Shown: positions 1 to 6,400 of the stretch, one piece after another
Layout: each line of letters opens with the position of its first letter
Position numbering within the stretch: the stretch's first letter is position 1
Assembly (NCBI GenBank): GCA_030044045.1
Contig: JASHWO010000291.1
Coordinates: 1-8,693 of the forward strand
Direction: 5' to 3'
Source: Acidimicrobiales bacterium
GTDB taxonomy: Bacteria > Actinomycetota > Acidimicrobiia > Acidimicrobiales > RAAP-2
Length of the DNA: 8,693 nucleotides
Notes under the pieces: model-generated
The model's input: the letters and a program-made list of their open reading frames with translations, nothing else
What the model was told of the DNA's origin: nothing
Database searches by the model: none
Made by a program: the position numbers and the translations under genes

Positions 1-1296
1 CTTGGCCGGCCGGGAAGAGCCCCCGCCCCCCCCGCCGCCGGTGCCGGCCGCGGCCAGGGCCGCCGCCGCCGGGGTGAGCAGCCCGACGCGCTCGCCCCGG
101 GCCTCCAGACGCTGGCGGATGGTGACGTAGCGCGGCTCCCGCTCCTTCAGCACGGCCAGGACCGGGGAGGCGATGAAGATCGAGGAGTAGGCCCCGCTGA
201 GCAGCCCCACGGTGAGGGCCAGGCCGTAGTCCTGCAGGGTGTTGGCTCCGAGGAGCTGGGCCCCGATGAGCAGCACCGAGAGCACTGGGAGGATGGCCAC
301 CAGGGAGGTGTTGATCGACCGGGCCAGGGTCTGGTTCATCGAGAGGTCGACCATCTCGGAGTAGGTCATGCGCCCGGACGCGCCGAAGCCCTTCGAGTTG
401 TCGCGGACGCGGTCGAACACCACCACCGTGTCGTAGAGCGAGTACCCCAGGATGGTCAGGACGGCGATGACCGTGTCCGGGGTCACCTGGAAACCGGCCA
501 GGGAGTAGACGCCGGCCGTGACCAGCAGGTCGTGCAGCAGGGCGACGAAGGCGGCCACGGCCATCTTCGGCTCGAACCGGATGCTGATGTAGACGGCCAC
601 CACCGCCAGGAACACGATCAGGGCCACGACGGCCCGCTGGGTCACCTGGCTGCCCCAGGTCGGCCCCACGTGTGTCACCGAGACTGTTGTGGGCGAGACA
701 TGGGCCCCCTTGGCCAGGGCGTCGATCACTGCTTTCGACTGCGCTGTCCGGGCCGCCGGGGAGAGGCTGTTCAGGTCGGCCTGCACCTCGATGGTCTTGG
801 CCCCACCGTGGCCCAGCACCTCCACGGTGGGCTGGCTGAGCCCGGCCGCCGTGACCAGGTTCTCGGCCTGCGTCTGGCTCAGCACGTTGGTCTTGACGAT
901 CCAGGCTGTGCCGCCCTTGAACTCGATGCCCAGGTTCAGGCCGCGCACGCCGAGCGACACCAGCCCGGCCACGATCACCAGGGAGGAGATGAGGAACCAC
1001 CACCGTCGGCGACCGACGAAGTCGAAGGAGGTCTCCCCCCGGTACAGGCGCCGCAACGGCCCCGGCCCGCCGCCGCCGGCCTCGGCCCGGACCTTGACCG
1101 CCTCCCGCTCGACCTCCTCCTCGGCCAGCTCCTCCTGGCGCTCCTCGTCGAGCGCCGTCTCGTCCGGCAGGTCGTCGCCGGCGGCCGCGCCGTCGCCGTC
1201 CGGATCCGGGCCGGGCCCCTCCTCGGGCACCGTCTGCCCCTTCCCCGGGATCTCCACGCCGCGGAGCTCCTCGAAGTTCTGCTCGAACGGGCTCAT
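1..1296 (-). CDS. secF: Protein translocase subunit SecF (3' end cut by window edge)
   Basis: SecF pairs with SecD in the inner membrane and uses the proton motive force to help SecYEG complete protein export. All 432 codons in the window are open and no stop is reached, so the C-terminus lies outside. An acidic cytoplasmic N-terminus of about 97 residues is followed by TM1 (about 101-118), the family motif GIEFKGGT at 123-130, a periplasmic domain to about residue 220, and TM2 from about 222. The SecF signature LGYSLYDTVVVFDRVRDN lies at about 283-300 and QTLARSINTSL at about 322-332. The visible end is a Gly-rich tail after the last membrane helices. The start is ATG at 1296, overlapping the secD stop as ATGA, with only a weak Shine-Dalgarno (GAGG close to the ATG), so coupling to secD is likely. 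The long acidic N-terminus is the odd point. Identity is certain from the motifs and from following secD. Confidence 0.97.
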   Translation of the reverse strand, partial: MSPFEQNFEELRGVEIPGKGQTVPEEGPGPDPDGDGAAAGDDLPDETALDEERQEELAEEEVEREAVKVRAEAGGGGPGPLRRLYRGETSFDFVGRRRWWFLISSLVIVAGLVSLGVRGLNLGIEFKGGTAWIVKTNVLSQTQAENLVTAAGLSQPTVEVLGHGGAKTIEVQADLNSLSPAARTAQSKAVIDALAKGAHVSPTTVSVTHVGPTWGSQVTQRAVVALIVFLAVVAVYISIRFEPKMAVAAFVALLHDLLVTAGVYSLAGFQVTPDTVIAVLTILGYSLYDTVVVFDRVRDNSKGFGASGRMTYSEMVDLSMNQTLARSINTSLVAILPVLSVLLIGAQLLGANTLQDYGLALTVGLLSGAYSSIFIASPVLAVLKEREPRYVTIRQRLEARGERVGLLTPAAAALAAAGTGGGGGGGSSRPAK

Positions 1297-2885
1297 GCCT
1301 CAGCCCCCGAGCCGACGGCCAGGCCGCGGGCCACCCCGATCCCCCGGGCCTCGGTCAGGCGCTCGTTCTGCCCGAGCAGGCTCACCAGCGGCCGGGTGAA
1401 GAAGTAGGTCATGACGACGTCCACCAGGGTGGAGAGGCCGAGGAAGAAGGCGAAGCCCTTCACGTCGCCCACCGCCACCAGGTAGAGGATCACCGCCGCG
1501 GCGAAGGACACGGTGTCGGCGGCCAGCACGGTACGCCAGGCGCTGCGGAAGCCGCGGTCCACGCTGGTGCGGACGGTCCGGCCCGACCGGGTCTCGTCCT
1601 TCAACCGTTCGAAGTAGACGATATAGGAGTCCACCGTGATGCCGATGGACACGATGATGCCGGTCACGCCGGCCAGGTCGAAGCTCGGCGCCAGGGCGGT
1701 GTGGCCCAGGAGCGAGATGATCGACCAGAGCAGCGCCGCGGTGACGGCCAGCCCCGACAGCACCACGATGCCCAGCAGGCGGTAGTAGAAGATGGTGTAG
1801 AGCAGCACCAATAGCAGCCCGGCGATGCCGGCACCCAGCCCGGCGTCGAGAGCGGCCGAGCCCAGCGTCGGCGAGACGGTCTGGGTGGTGAGCTCGGTCA
1901 GCTTGACCGGCAGCGACCCGTAGTTCAGGGCCAGGGCCAGTGTCTGGGCCTCCTGCTGGGTGAATGTGCCCGAGATCTGGACGCTGGAGAATGTGGTGAA
2001 GGCGGTGGCTGTGGGCAGGGTGAGCGGTGCCGACTGCACCACCCCGTCCAGCTCGATGCCGATCACCTCGTGGAAGTACTTCTTGGCCATGGTGTTCCAA
2101 CCGGTCAGGCCAGAGGAGGTCATGGACATGTCGACCACCCACTTGCCCAGCGTTGTCTGCTCGGCCGTGGCCTTGTGCACCGCCGTGCCGTCCAGCTCCG
2201 CCGGGCCCAGCAGGTAGCGGTCGCCTGTACTCCCGCTGCGCAGCCCGGGCAACAGCACCGTCTGCTTCGGTGTGTCCCGTGTGGCGGGCGTGCTCTTGTA
2301 GGCGGCCAGGGAGGGTGTGGGGCCGACGTCGTAGCGGACTCCTGTGGAGCTCCCCGCCGTGCCGGTCAGGTTCGAGGTCACGAGCTGGTAGTGCGCTGTG
2401 CAGGCGGTGGGCAGCGCCGGGGTCACGTCGGCAGTGGTCGACGGGGTGGAGGGCGCCGTCGTCGTCGTGGTCGAGCGCTTGTCGGCCGCCGACTTGCTGT
2501 AGGGGGGGGCGTAGCAGAGGGTCGGGCGGAAGTAGAGCTGGGCGGTCTGGCCGATCGTCTTCAGCACGTGCTGGGCGTCCTTGACCCCCGGCACCGACAC
2601 CACGATCTCGTTGCCCTGGGTGCCCACTGTGGCCCCGGACACCCCCAGCCCGTTCACCCGGTTGGAGAGGATGGTGACCACCTCGTTCAGCTCGGAGGCG
2701 GGCACCTTCTTGGCCGGCTGGTACACCACCGAGAAGCCGCCGGCCAGTGTCAGGCCGAGCTTGGGGGCCCAGCCGGCGAGCAGGGTGCCCGCCAAGGCGC
2801 CAAAGGCCACCACCACCACGATGGAGAGGCTGATCAGCAGGGACCGCTGTCGCCGGGCCTGGGCACGCGACGACGGCGGGCTCAC
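1293..2885 (-). CDS. secD: Protein translocase subunit SecD
   Basis: SecD, 530 aa, is the partner of SecF in the proton-driven export accessory complex. TM1 is at about 17-39, then a large periplasmic region (about 41-340), then five C-terminal helices. Family landmarks are LNYGSLPVKL (320-329), GITVDSYIVYFERLKDE (415-431) and GFAFFLGLSTLVD (477-489). The first periplasmic motif reads LGLTLAGG (43-50) where the family normally has LGLDLxGG, so the Asp is replaced by Thr. A Thr/Ser/Pro-rich low-complexity linker lies at about 138-151, between the protein's only two cysteines, C124 and C162. The start is GTG at 2885, overlapping the yajC stop as GTGA; a GGAGG (2896-2900) sits 10 nt upstream. 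The stop overlaps the secF start. Codon use is uneven: ACA for Thr occurs only in the periplasmic half. The length is within the normal actinobacterial range. Confidence 0.97.
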   Translation of the reverse strand: MSPPSSRAQARRQRSLLISLSIVVVVAFGALAGTLLAGWAPKLGLTLAGGFSVVYQPAKKVPASELNEVVTILSNRVNGLGVSGATVGTQGNEIVVSVPGVKDAQHVLKTIGQTAQLYFRPTLCYAPPYSKSAADKRSTTTTTAPSTPSTTADVTPALPTACTAHYQLVTSNLTGTAGSSTGVRYDVGPTPSLAAYKSTPATRDTPKQTVLLPGLRSGSTGDRYLLGPAELDGTAVHKATAEQTTLGKWVVDMSMTSSGLTGWNTMAKKYFHEVIGIELDGVVQSAPLTLPTATAFTTFSSVQISGTFTQQEAQTLALALNYGSLPVKLTELTTQTVSPTLGSAALDAGLGAGIAGLLLVLLYTIFYYRLLGIVVLSGLAVTAALLWSIISLLGHTALAPSFDLAGVTGIIVSIGITVDSYIVYFERLKDETRSGRTVRTSVDRGFRSAWRTVLAADTVSFAAAVILYLVAVGDVKGFAFFLGLSTLVDVVMTYFFTRPLVSLLGQNERLTEARGIGVARGLAVGSGAEA

Positions 2886-3436
2886 GGCGCCCTGCCCTCC
2901 CCGGACCCCCCGTCGGTCCGCTCCTGGTCGTCGGCGTCGTCGCCCACGCCCCCCCTCAGGCCCCCCTGGCGGTCGTCGTCACCGATCGAGGGCATGCCCC
3001 CGTAGCCGGGATGGCCGCTCGATGCCGTGCCGCCCGGCTCGTCCGGCTGGGACGGGACGGTCGGCTCGATCTTGCGGGCGATGGCGTTCCGCACCAGCAC
3101 CAGCTGCGTCGGCTGGACGCCGGGGCCGGTCCCGTCGACACCGCGCGCCCCGGACTGGTCGAGCCCGGTGATGATGGTCACCCGCTCGTCGTCGATCTCC
3201 AGCACCGTGCCCACGATGCCGCCCACGGTGAGGATCTCGTCCCCCACGCTGATATCCGACTGCTGCTGCCGCTGGCGGCGGGCCCGCTGCTGCTGGGGCC
3301 GCAGGAGGAGGAAGTAGCCCACCAACCCGATGACCACCAGGAAGATGATGAAGGTGACGCTGCTGTCGCTGCCCGTCGACTTACCCGACGAGGCGACGAG
3401 CAGCACCGCCGGCAGCGACACGAGGGCTGCCGTCAT
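2882..3436 (-). CDS. yajC: Preprotein translocase accessory subunit YajC
   Basis: YajC is a small single-span membrane protein that associates with SecDF and SecYEG. The chosen start, ATG at 3436, gives 184 aa. A short hydrophobic N-terminal stretch (about 4-16) and a Gly/Ser linker precede the main TM helix at about 28-45. The family signature follows: RPQQQRARRQ (46-55) and then SVGDEILTVGGIVGTV (63-78) with the beta-rich domain to about residue 124. Residues 125-184 form a Pro/Gly/Asp-rich, probably disordered acidic tail, making the protein longer than the roughly 110 aa of typical YajC. The reading frame stays open upstream to 4078, but that region is non-homologous and runs antisense to the response regulator, so it is not included. 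The stop overlaps the secD start (GTGA). The start is preceded by a compact hairpin with a GGGGA Shine-Dalgarno-like stretch. This is the first gene of the yajC-secD-secF operon. Confidence 0.93.
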   Translation of the reverse strand: MTAALVSLPAVLLVASSGKSTGSDSSVTFIIFLVVIGLVGYFLLLRPQQQRARRQRQQQSDISVGDEILTVGGIVGTVLEIDDERVTIITGLDQSGARGVDGTGPGVQPTQLVLVRNAIARKIEPTVPSQPDEPGGTASSGHPGYGGMPSIGDDDRQGGLRGGVGDDADDQERTDGGSGEGRAP

Positions 3437-3438
3437 CG

Positions 3439-3454
3439 GACCGGATCCCCGGTC
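3439..3454 (-). promoter_or_regulatory. Hairpin over the yajC ribosome-binding region
   Basis: A perfect 6-bp stem (GACCGG / CCGGTC) with a 4-nt loop (GGAT on the coding strand) ends two bases before the yajC ATG. The only Shine-Dalgarno-like run, GGGGA (3446-3450), lies partly in the loop and partly in the stem, so folding would limit ribosome access. The inverted repeat is directly visible. A regulatory effect is inferred, and in DNA this GC-rich a 6-bp stem can arise by chance. Confidence 0.35.
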
Positions 3455-3479
3455 GCGTGCGTGGTGCAGGCGGGCGGTT

Positions 3480-3508
3480 GCACAGGACGGCAACCATACA
3501 ACCTGTGC
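3480..3508. promoter_or_regulatory. Inverted repeat, possible operator over a yajC -10 box
   Basis: The half-sites GCACAGG (3480-3486) and CCTGTGC (3502-3508) are perfect inverted repeats with 15 nt between them. The centre-to-centre distance is 22 bp, about two helical turns, typical for a dimeric regulator. The centre holds TATGGT on the minus strand (3493-3498), which fits the actinobacterial -10 pattern TAnnnT and would start transcription about 50 nt before yajC. No -35 match accompanies it. The nearby response regulator is an obvious candidate binder, but OmpR/PhoB-type proteins usually bind direct repeats, so the binder is unknown. Confidence 0.35.
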
Positions 3509-3514
3509 CCGGCC

Positions 3515-3534
3515 GTTGGGGCACGGCCCCCGAC
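3515..3534. promoter_or_regulatory. GC-rich hairpin upstream of the putative yajC promoter
   Basis: A 7-bp stem (GTTGGGG / CCCCGAC, one G-T pair not needed on the DNA as written outside position 3) surrounds a 6-nt loop; a shifted pairing GGGGC-ACG-GCCCC is also possible. No T-run follows on either strand, so it is not a canonical intrinsic terminator. It could be a chance product of base composition or part of an extended regulator-binding region beside the 3480-3508 repeat. Confidence 0.2.
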
Positions 3535-3734
3535 CGGACGCCGGGCAGCACTCCCCGCAACCAGTCAGCAACGTTACCGCCACCCTCCTACTCCCTCGGC
3601 GGCGTACCGTGCCACCGATGGGTCGGTCCGGCAACAGACGGGGCTGGCGGTGAGCGCGGCGCCTCCCTCGTCGCCCCGCCCGGAGCCGGCCGCGCCGACG
3701 AGGTCGATGAGGGGGCCGAAGCCCTGGCCACCAG

Positions 3735-3740
3735 TAGGAT
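3735..3740 (+). promoter_or_regulatory. Possible -10 hexamer for the regulator-kinase operon
   Basis: TAGGAT matches the TAnnnT pattern of actinobacterial housekeeping promoters and lies about 67 nt before the GTG start of the regulator, in the correct orientation. No matching -35 box is seen at 16-18 nt upstream. It is offered as the best candidate in this gap, with low certainty. Confidence 0.2.
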
Positions 3741-3793
3741 CCCGCGCCGGAGGAACGGCGGTTCCCGGCGGGTGGTCGCCGGAGCCCTGAGCT

Positions 3794-3798
3794 GGAGG
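3794..3798 (+). promoter_or_regulatory. Shine-Dalgarno of the response regulator gene
   Basis: GGAGG lies 8 nt upstream of the GTG at 3807, the ideal spacing. This is what fixes the regulator start at GTG 3807, since there is no ATG nearby in frame. Confidence 0.8.
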
Positions 3799-3806
3799 CG
3801 GCACGG

Positions 3807-4508
3807 GTGCACGAGGACGACACAACGGTGCTCGTGATCGAGGACGACGCCGACATCCGCCAGCTCCTACGGACCCTGCTCGGCCGGGAGGGGTACACGG
3901 TGGCCGAGGCGGCGAGCGGCCGCGAGGGGCTGCGGGCGTTCCACGAGAGCCGGCCGGACCTGGTGATCCTCGACGTGGGGCTGCCCGATCTCGACGGCTG
4001 GCAGGTGCTGGAGCGCATCCGCGACATGAGCGACGCGCCGGTGCTGGTGCTCACCGCCCGGTCCTCGGAGCGGGACAAGGTACGGGGCCTGAACGCCGGG
4101 GCCGACGACTACCTCACCAAGCCGTTCAGCCGGGTGGAGCTCCTGGCCCGTCTCCAGGCCATCCGACGCCGGCAGGTCACCGCCTCGACCACCCGGACCT
4201 CCTTCGACGACGGCCGCATCCGCATCGACTTCGCCCACCAGCAGGTGACACTGGACGGCGAGCCGGTCCTGCTCACCCCCACCGAGTACCGGCTGCTCTC
4301 GGCCCTGGTCCGCCACACCGGGCAGATCCTCTCGGCCGACCAGCTCATCGAACTGGCCTGGGACGACCCGTCGGGCCTGGCCCCGGCCCGGGTGAAGTAC
4401 GCCGTGCTGCGGTTGCGCCGGAAGCTCGAGTGGGACAGCCCGGACGACTCACCGCTGGAGACGGTGCGCGGGTTCGGTTACCGGTACCGGCCGCAGCACC
4501 AGGAGTGA
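3807..4508 (+). CDS. OmpR/PhoB-family DNA-binding response regulator
   Basis: A 233-aa two-component response regulator. The receiver domain (about 7-120) has the acidic pocket E12-D13-D14, the phosphoacceptor D56 in LVILDVGLP, the switch T83 in VLTAR and K105 in LTKPF, so all catalytic positions are intact. The winged-helix effector domain (about 134-228) shows LTPTEYRLL (157-164), the recognition-helix region VKYAVLRLRRKLE (196-208) and the wing end VRGFGYRY (220-227), typical of OmpR/PhoB proteins. The start is GTG at 3807 with a good GGAGG. The stop overlaps the start of the histidine kinase gene by 4 nt (GTGA), so the two form a cognate pair. It reads away from yajC and may regulate that divergent operon or itself. 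The specific regulon cannot be named from the sequence. Confidence 0.95.
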   Translation: MHEDDTTVLVIEDDADIRQLLRTLLGREGYTVAEAASGREGLRAFHESRPDLVILDVGLPDLDGWQVLERIRDMSDAPVLVLTARSSERDKVRGLNAGADDYLTKPFSRVELLARLQAIRRRQVTASTTRTSFDDGRIRIDFAHQQVTLDGEPVLLTPTEYRLLSALVRHTGQILSADQLIELAWDDPSGLAPARVKYAVLRLRRKLEWDSPDDSPLETVRGFGYRYRPQHQE

Positions 4509-6400
4509 ACGCCCACCCCGAGCCGGTGCCCGACCTGGTTCCCCAGGTCGTGGCGGACGGGACGGCAGGCGGTGGGGCAGCGGGGCCTGCACCGGCGGCG
4601 GCCGGGCGGGTCCCGCGCCGGCAGGACGTCTACCGCTCCATCCGCCAGCAGCTCCCCCTGTTCGGCACCGTCGGGTTGCTGGCCGTCCTCACCGGCCTCA
4701 TTCCTTTCCCCAGCCACCGCACGCTCGAGGTGGCGGTGGCCGGCGCCCTCTTCTTCGCCCTGGCGGCGGCGGCCGTGCTCGTGCCCTGGACACGCCTCCC
4801 CCAGTGGGCCCTGGTGCTGGTCCCGGTGGGCTTCGTGGGGGTGGTGGCCCTGGTGCGGGACGCCCAGGGCGGCTCCGCCTCGGGGCTGGCCACCCTCTAC
4901 CTGCTCCCGGTCGTCTGGATCGCCTTCCACGGCCGGCGCCCGGACCTGGTCGTCGGGCTGCTGACCCTGGTGGCCGCCCTGGTGGTACCCATGGCGGTCG
5001 TCGGCGGGACGGCCTACCCGATCTCCGAGTGGCGCATGGTGGTCATCACGGTCGGGGTCGCCGCCGTGGTGTCCTTCACCGTCATGACCATGGTCCGCCG
5101 TGAACGCGCCCACGTGGCCGACATCGCCTCCCAGTCCCGCCTGGTCCGGCAGGGCGCCGAGCAGGCCGAGGAGGCCCGCGAGCGGCTGGCCTCCCTACTC
5201 CGTGCGGCCACCGAGACGGCGGTGGTGGGCGTCGACCCCGACGGGCTGGTGACCTTCTTCTCGGCCGGGGCCGAGCACCTGCTCGGCTACGCCGCCGACG
5301 AGGTGGTGGGCCGGCGCACCATCTACCACTTCATCGGCGAGGACGACCTGTCCCGCCGCCAGCCGACCGTCGAGGAGCTGGGCGGCGCCGGCGACCGTCC
5401 GCTGTGGAGCTTCGTGCGGCGCGACGGCACCCGCGGCCTCATGACCGCGGTCGTCACGCCCCAGCCGGCCACCGCCGGGGGTCCGGGGGGCCGGCCGGTG
5501 GGCTACGTGGTGGTGGCCACCGACGTCACCGAGCGGGCCGAGCTGGAAGCCGAGCGGGAGCGGCTGCTCTCCGTCCAGCGGGAGGTCACCCAGTCCCTGG
5601 TGGAGCAGAACCAGCAGCTCCGGCAGCTCACCCAGATGAAGGACGACGTGGTGGCCACCGTCTCCCACGAGCTACGGACCCCGCTCACCTCCATCCGTGG
5701 GTTCGTCGAGCTCCTGCTCGACGGGGCCGGGGCCACCCTCGACGAGGAACAGGCCCACATGTTGCGAGCCATCGACCGGAACTCGCTGCAGCTCCTCCAC
5801 GTGGCCGACGACCTCCTGACCGACCCGGGACGCGGCCGGGGCCTGCGCCTGCAGTTCGTGGACACCGACCTGTCGGATCTGGCCCGCGACGCCGTCGACG
5901 CCATGGCCGCCGCCGCCGCCGAGCAGCATATCGACCTCTCGGTGCACGCCGACGAGCCGGTGACGGTCCACGGCGACCCGCTCCGGCTCCACCAGCTCCT
6001 GGGCAACCTCATCTCCAACGCCATCAAGTTCTCGCTGCCCGGGGGGCGGGCGGCGGTGCAGGTCCTGGCCCTCGACCAGCACGCCCGGCTCGACGTGCAC
6101 GACGACGGCCCCGGGGTCCCGCCTCACGAGCGGGACCAGCTCTTCGAGCGCTTCTACCGCCTGGCCTCCAGCAACGAGCAGGGCATCCCCGGCTCGGGCC
6201 TGGGGCTGGCCATCGCCAAGTCGGTGGTCGACGCCCACAACGGCATCATCGAGATCGTCGACTCCCCCGGCTGGTCCACCACCTTCCGGGTCCACCTGCC
6301 CATAGTGGCCGCCGCCCGGGACGAGGCGCCGGGGACAGGGCGCCGAGCCCGCGGCCGCGGCCGTCGCCGGGTCGGGGAGCCGGCCCGCTCAGAACAGTGA
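4505..6400 (+). CDS. Membrane PAS-domain sensor histidine kinase
   Basis: A 631-aa sensor kinase, cognate to the regulator just upstream. A Pro/Ala-rich cytoplasmic N-terminus (1-45) precedes about six hydrophobic segments (roughly 51-68, 73-93, 99-117, 127-141, 147-167, 177-197) with very short loops, so sensing is probably within or at the membrane. A linker helix leads to one PAS domain (about 225-345), ending in the typical [14 protein letters not shown], then a coiled coil (about 345-380). The kinase core has the H-box SHELRTPL with phosphoacceptor H388, N-box [10 protein letters not shown] (501-510), G1 DDGPGVP (533-539), F-box LFERFYR (546-552) and G2 GSGLGLAI (563-570), all intact. 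The C-terminus is an Arg-rich tail. GTG at 4505 was chosen because it overlaps the regulator stop (GTGA); an in-frame GTG at 4430 lies inside the regulator. Its last 12 nt overlap the converging ruvB. The ligand is unknown. Confidence 0.94.
   Translation: MNAHPEPVPDLVPQVVADGTAGGGAAGPAPAAAGRVPRRQDVYRSIRQQLPLFGTVGLLAVLTGLIPFPSHRTLEVAVAGALFFALAAAAVLVPWTRLPQWALVLVPVGFVGVVALVRDAQGGSASGLATLYLLPVVWIAFHGRRPDLVVGLLTLVAALVVPMAVVGGTAYPISEWRMVVITVGVAAVVSFTVMTMVRRERAHVADIASQSRLVRQGAEQAEEARERLASLLRAATETAVVGVDPDGLVTFFSAGAEHLLGYAADEVVGRRTIYHFIGEDDLSRRQPTVEELGGAGDRPLWSFVRRDGTRGLMTAVVTPQPATAGGPGGRPVGYVVVATDVTERAELEAERERLLSVQREVTQSLVEQNQQLRQLTQMKDDVVATVSHELRTPLTSIRGFVELLLDGAGATLDEEQAHMLRAIDRNSLQLLHVADDLLTDPGRGRGLRLQFVDTDLSDLARDAVDAMAAAAAEQHIDLSVHADEPVTVHGDPLRLHQLLGNLISNAIKFSLPGGRAAVQVLALDQHARLDVHDDGPGVPPHERDQLFERFYRLASSNEQGIPGSGLGLAIAKSVVDAHNGIIEIVDSPGWSTTFRVHLPIVAAARDEAPGTGRRARGRGRRRVGEPARSEQ

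Larger units (their letters stand above)
3437..3806. other. Divergent intergenic control region (370 bp)
   Basis: This is the only sizeable gap in the window, lying between divergently read yajC (minus) and the response regulator (plus), so it should hold the promoters of both operons. I see no credible gene, tRNA or rRNA in it; the short open frames crossing it have no recognisable protein content. It contains three inverted repeats near the yajC side (3439-3454, 3480-3508, 3515-3534), listed separately, and a Shine-Dalgarno for the regulator at its right end. Positions 3560-3790 show no obvious structure apart from one TAGGAT hexamer at 3735-3740. No good TTGACA-like -35 box was found on either strand with standard spacing. 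Confidence 0.7.

Noticed and set aside
532..1407. Long plus-strand open frame opposite secF
   Set aside because: A shadow frame of high-GC coding DNA; the minus strand encodes unmistakable SecF motifs and the plus translation has no recognisable fold.
2070..3005. Long plus-strand open frame opposite secD
   Set aside because: Composition-driven shadow rich in Gly, Arg and His; secD is certain on the other strand.
3437..3806. A tRNA, small gene or CRISPR repeats in the intergenic gap
   Set aside because: No cloverleaf, no T-arm consensus, no regularly spaced repeats and no credible small protein with a ribosome-binding site were found.
2882..4078. A 398-codon open frame extending yajC upstream
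   Set aside because: Only the last 184 codons show YajC features; the rest crosses the control region and runs antisense to the response regulator with low-complexity Arg/Ser-rich content.
4430..4504. An earlier in-frame GTG start for the histidine kinase
   Set aside because: It lies inside the regulator's conserved DNA-binding domain; the GTG at 4505 forms the usual 4-nt overlap.
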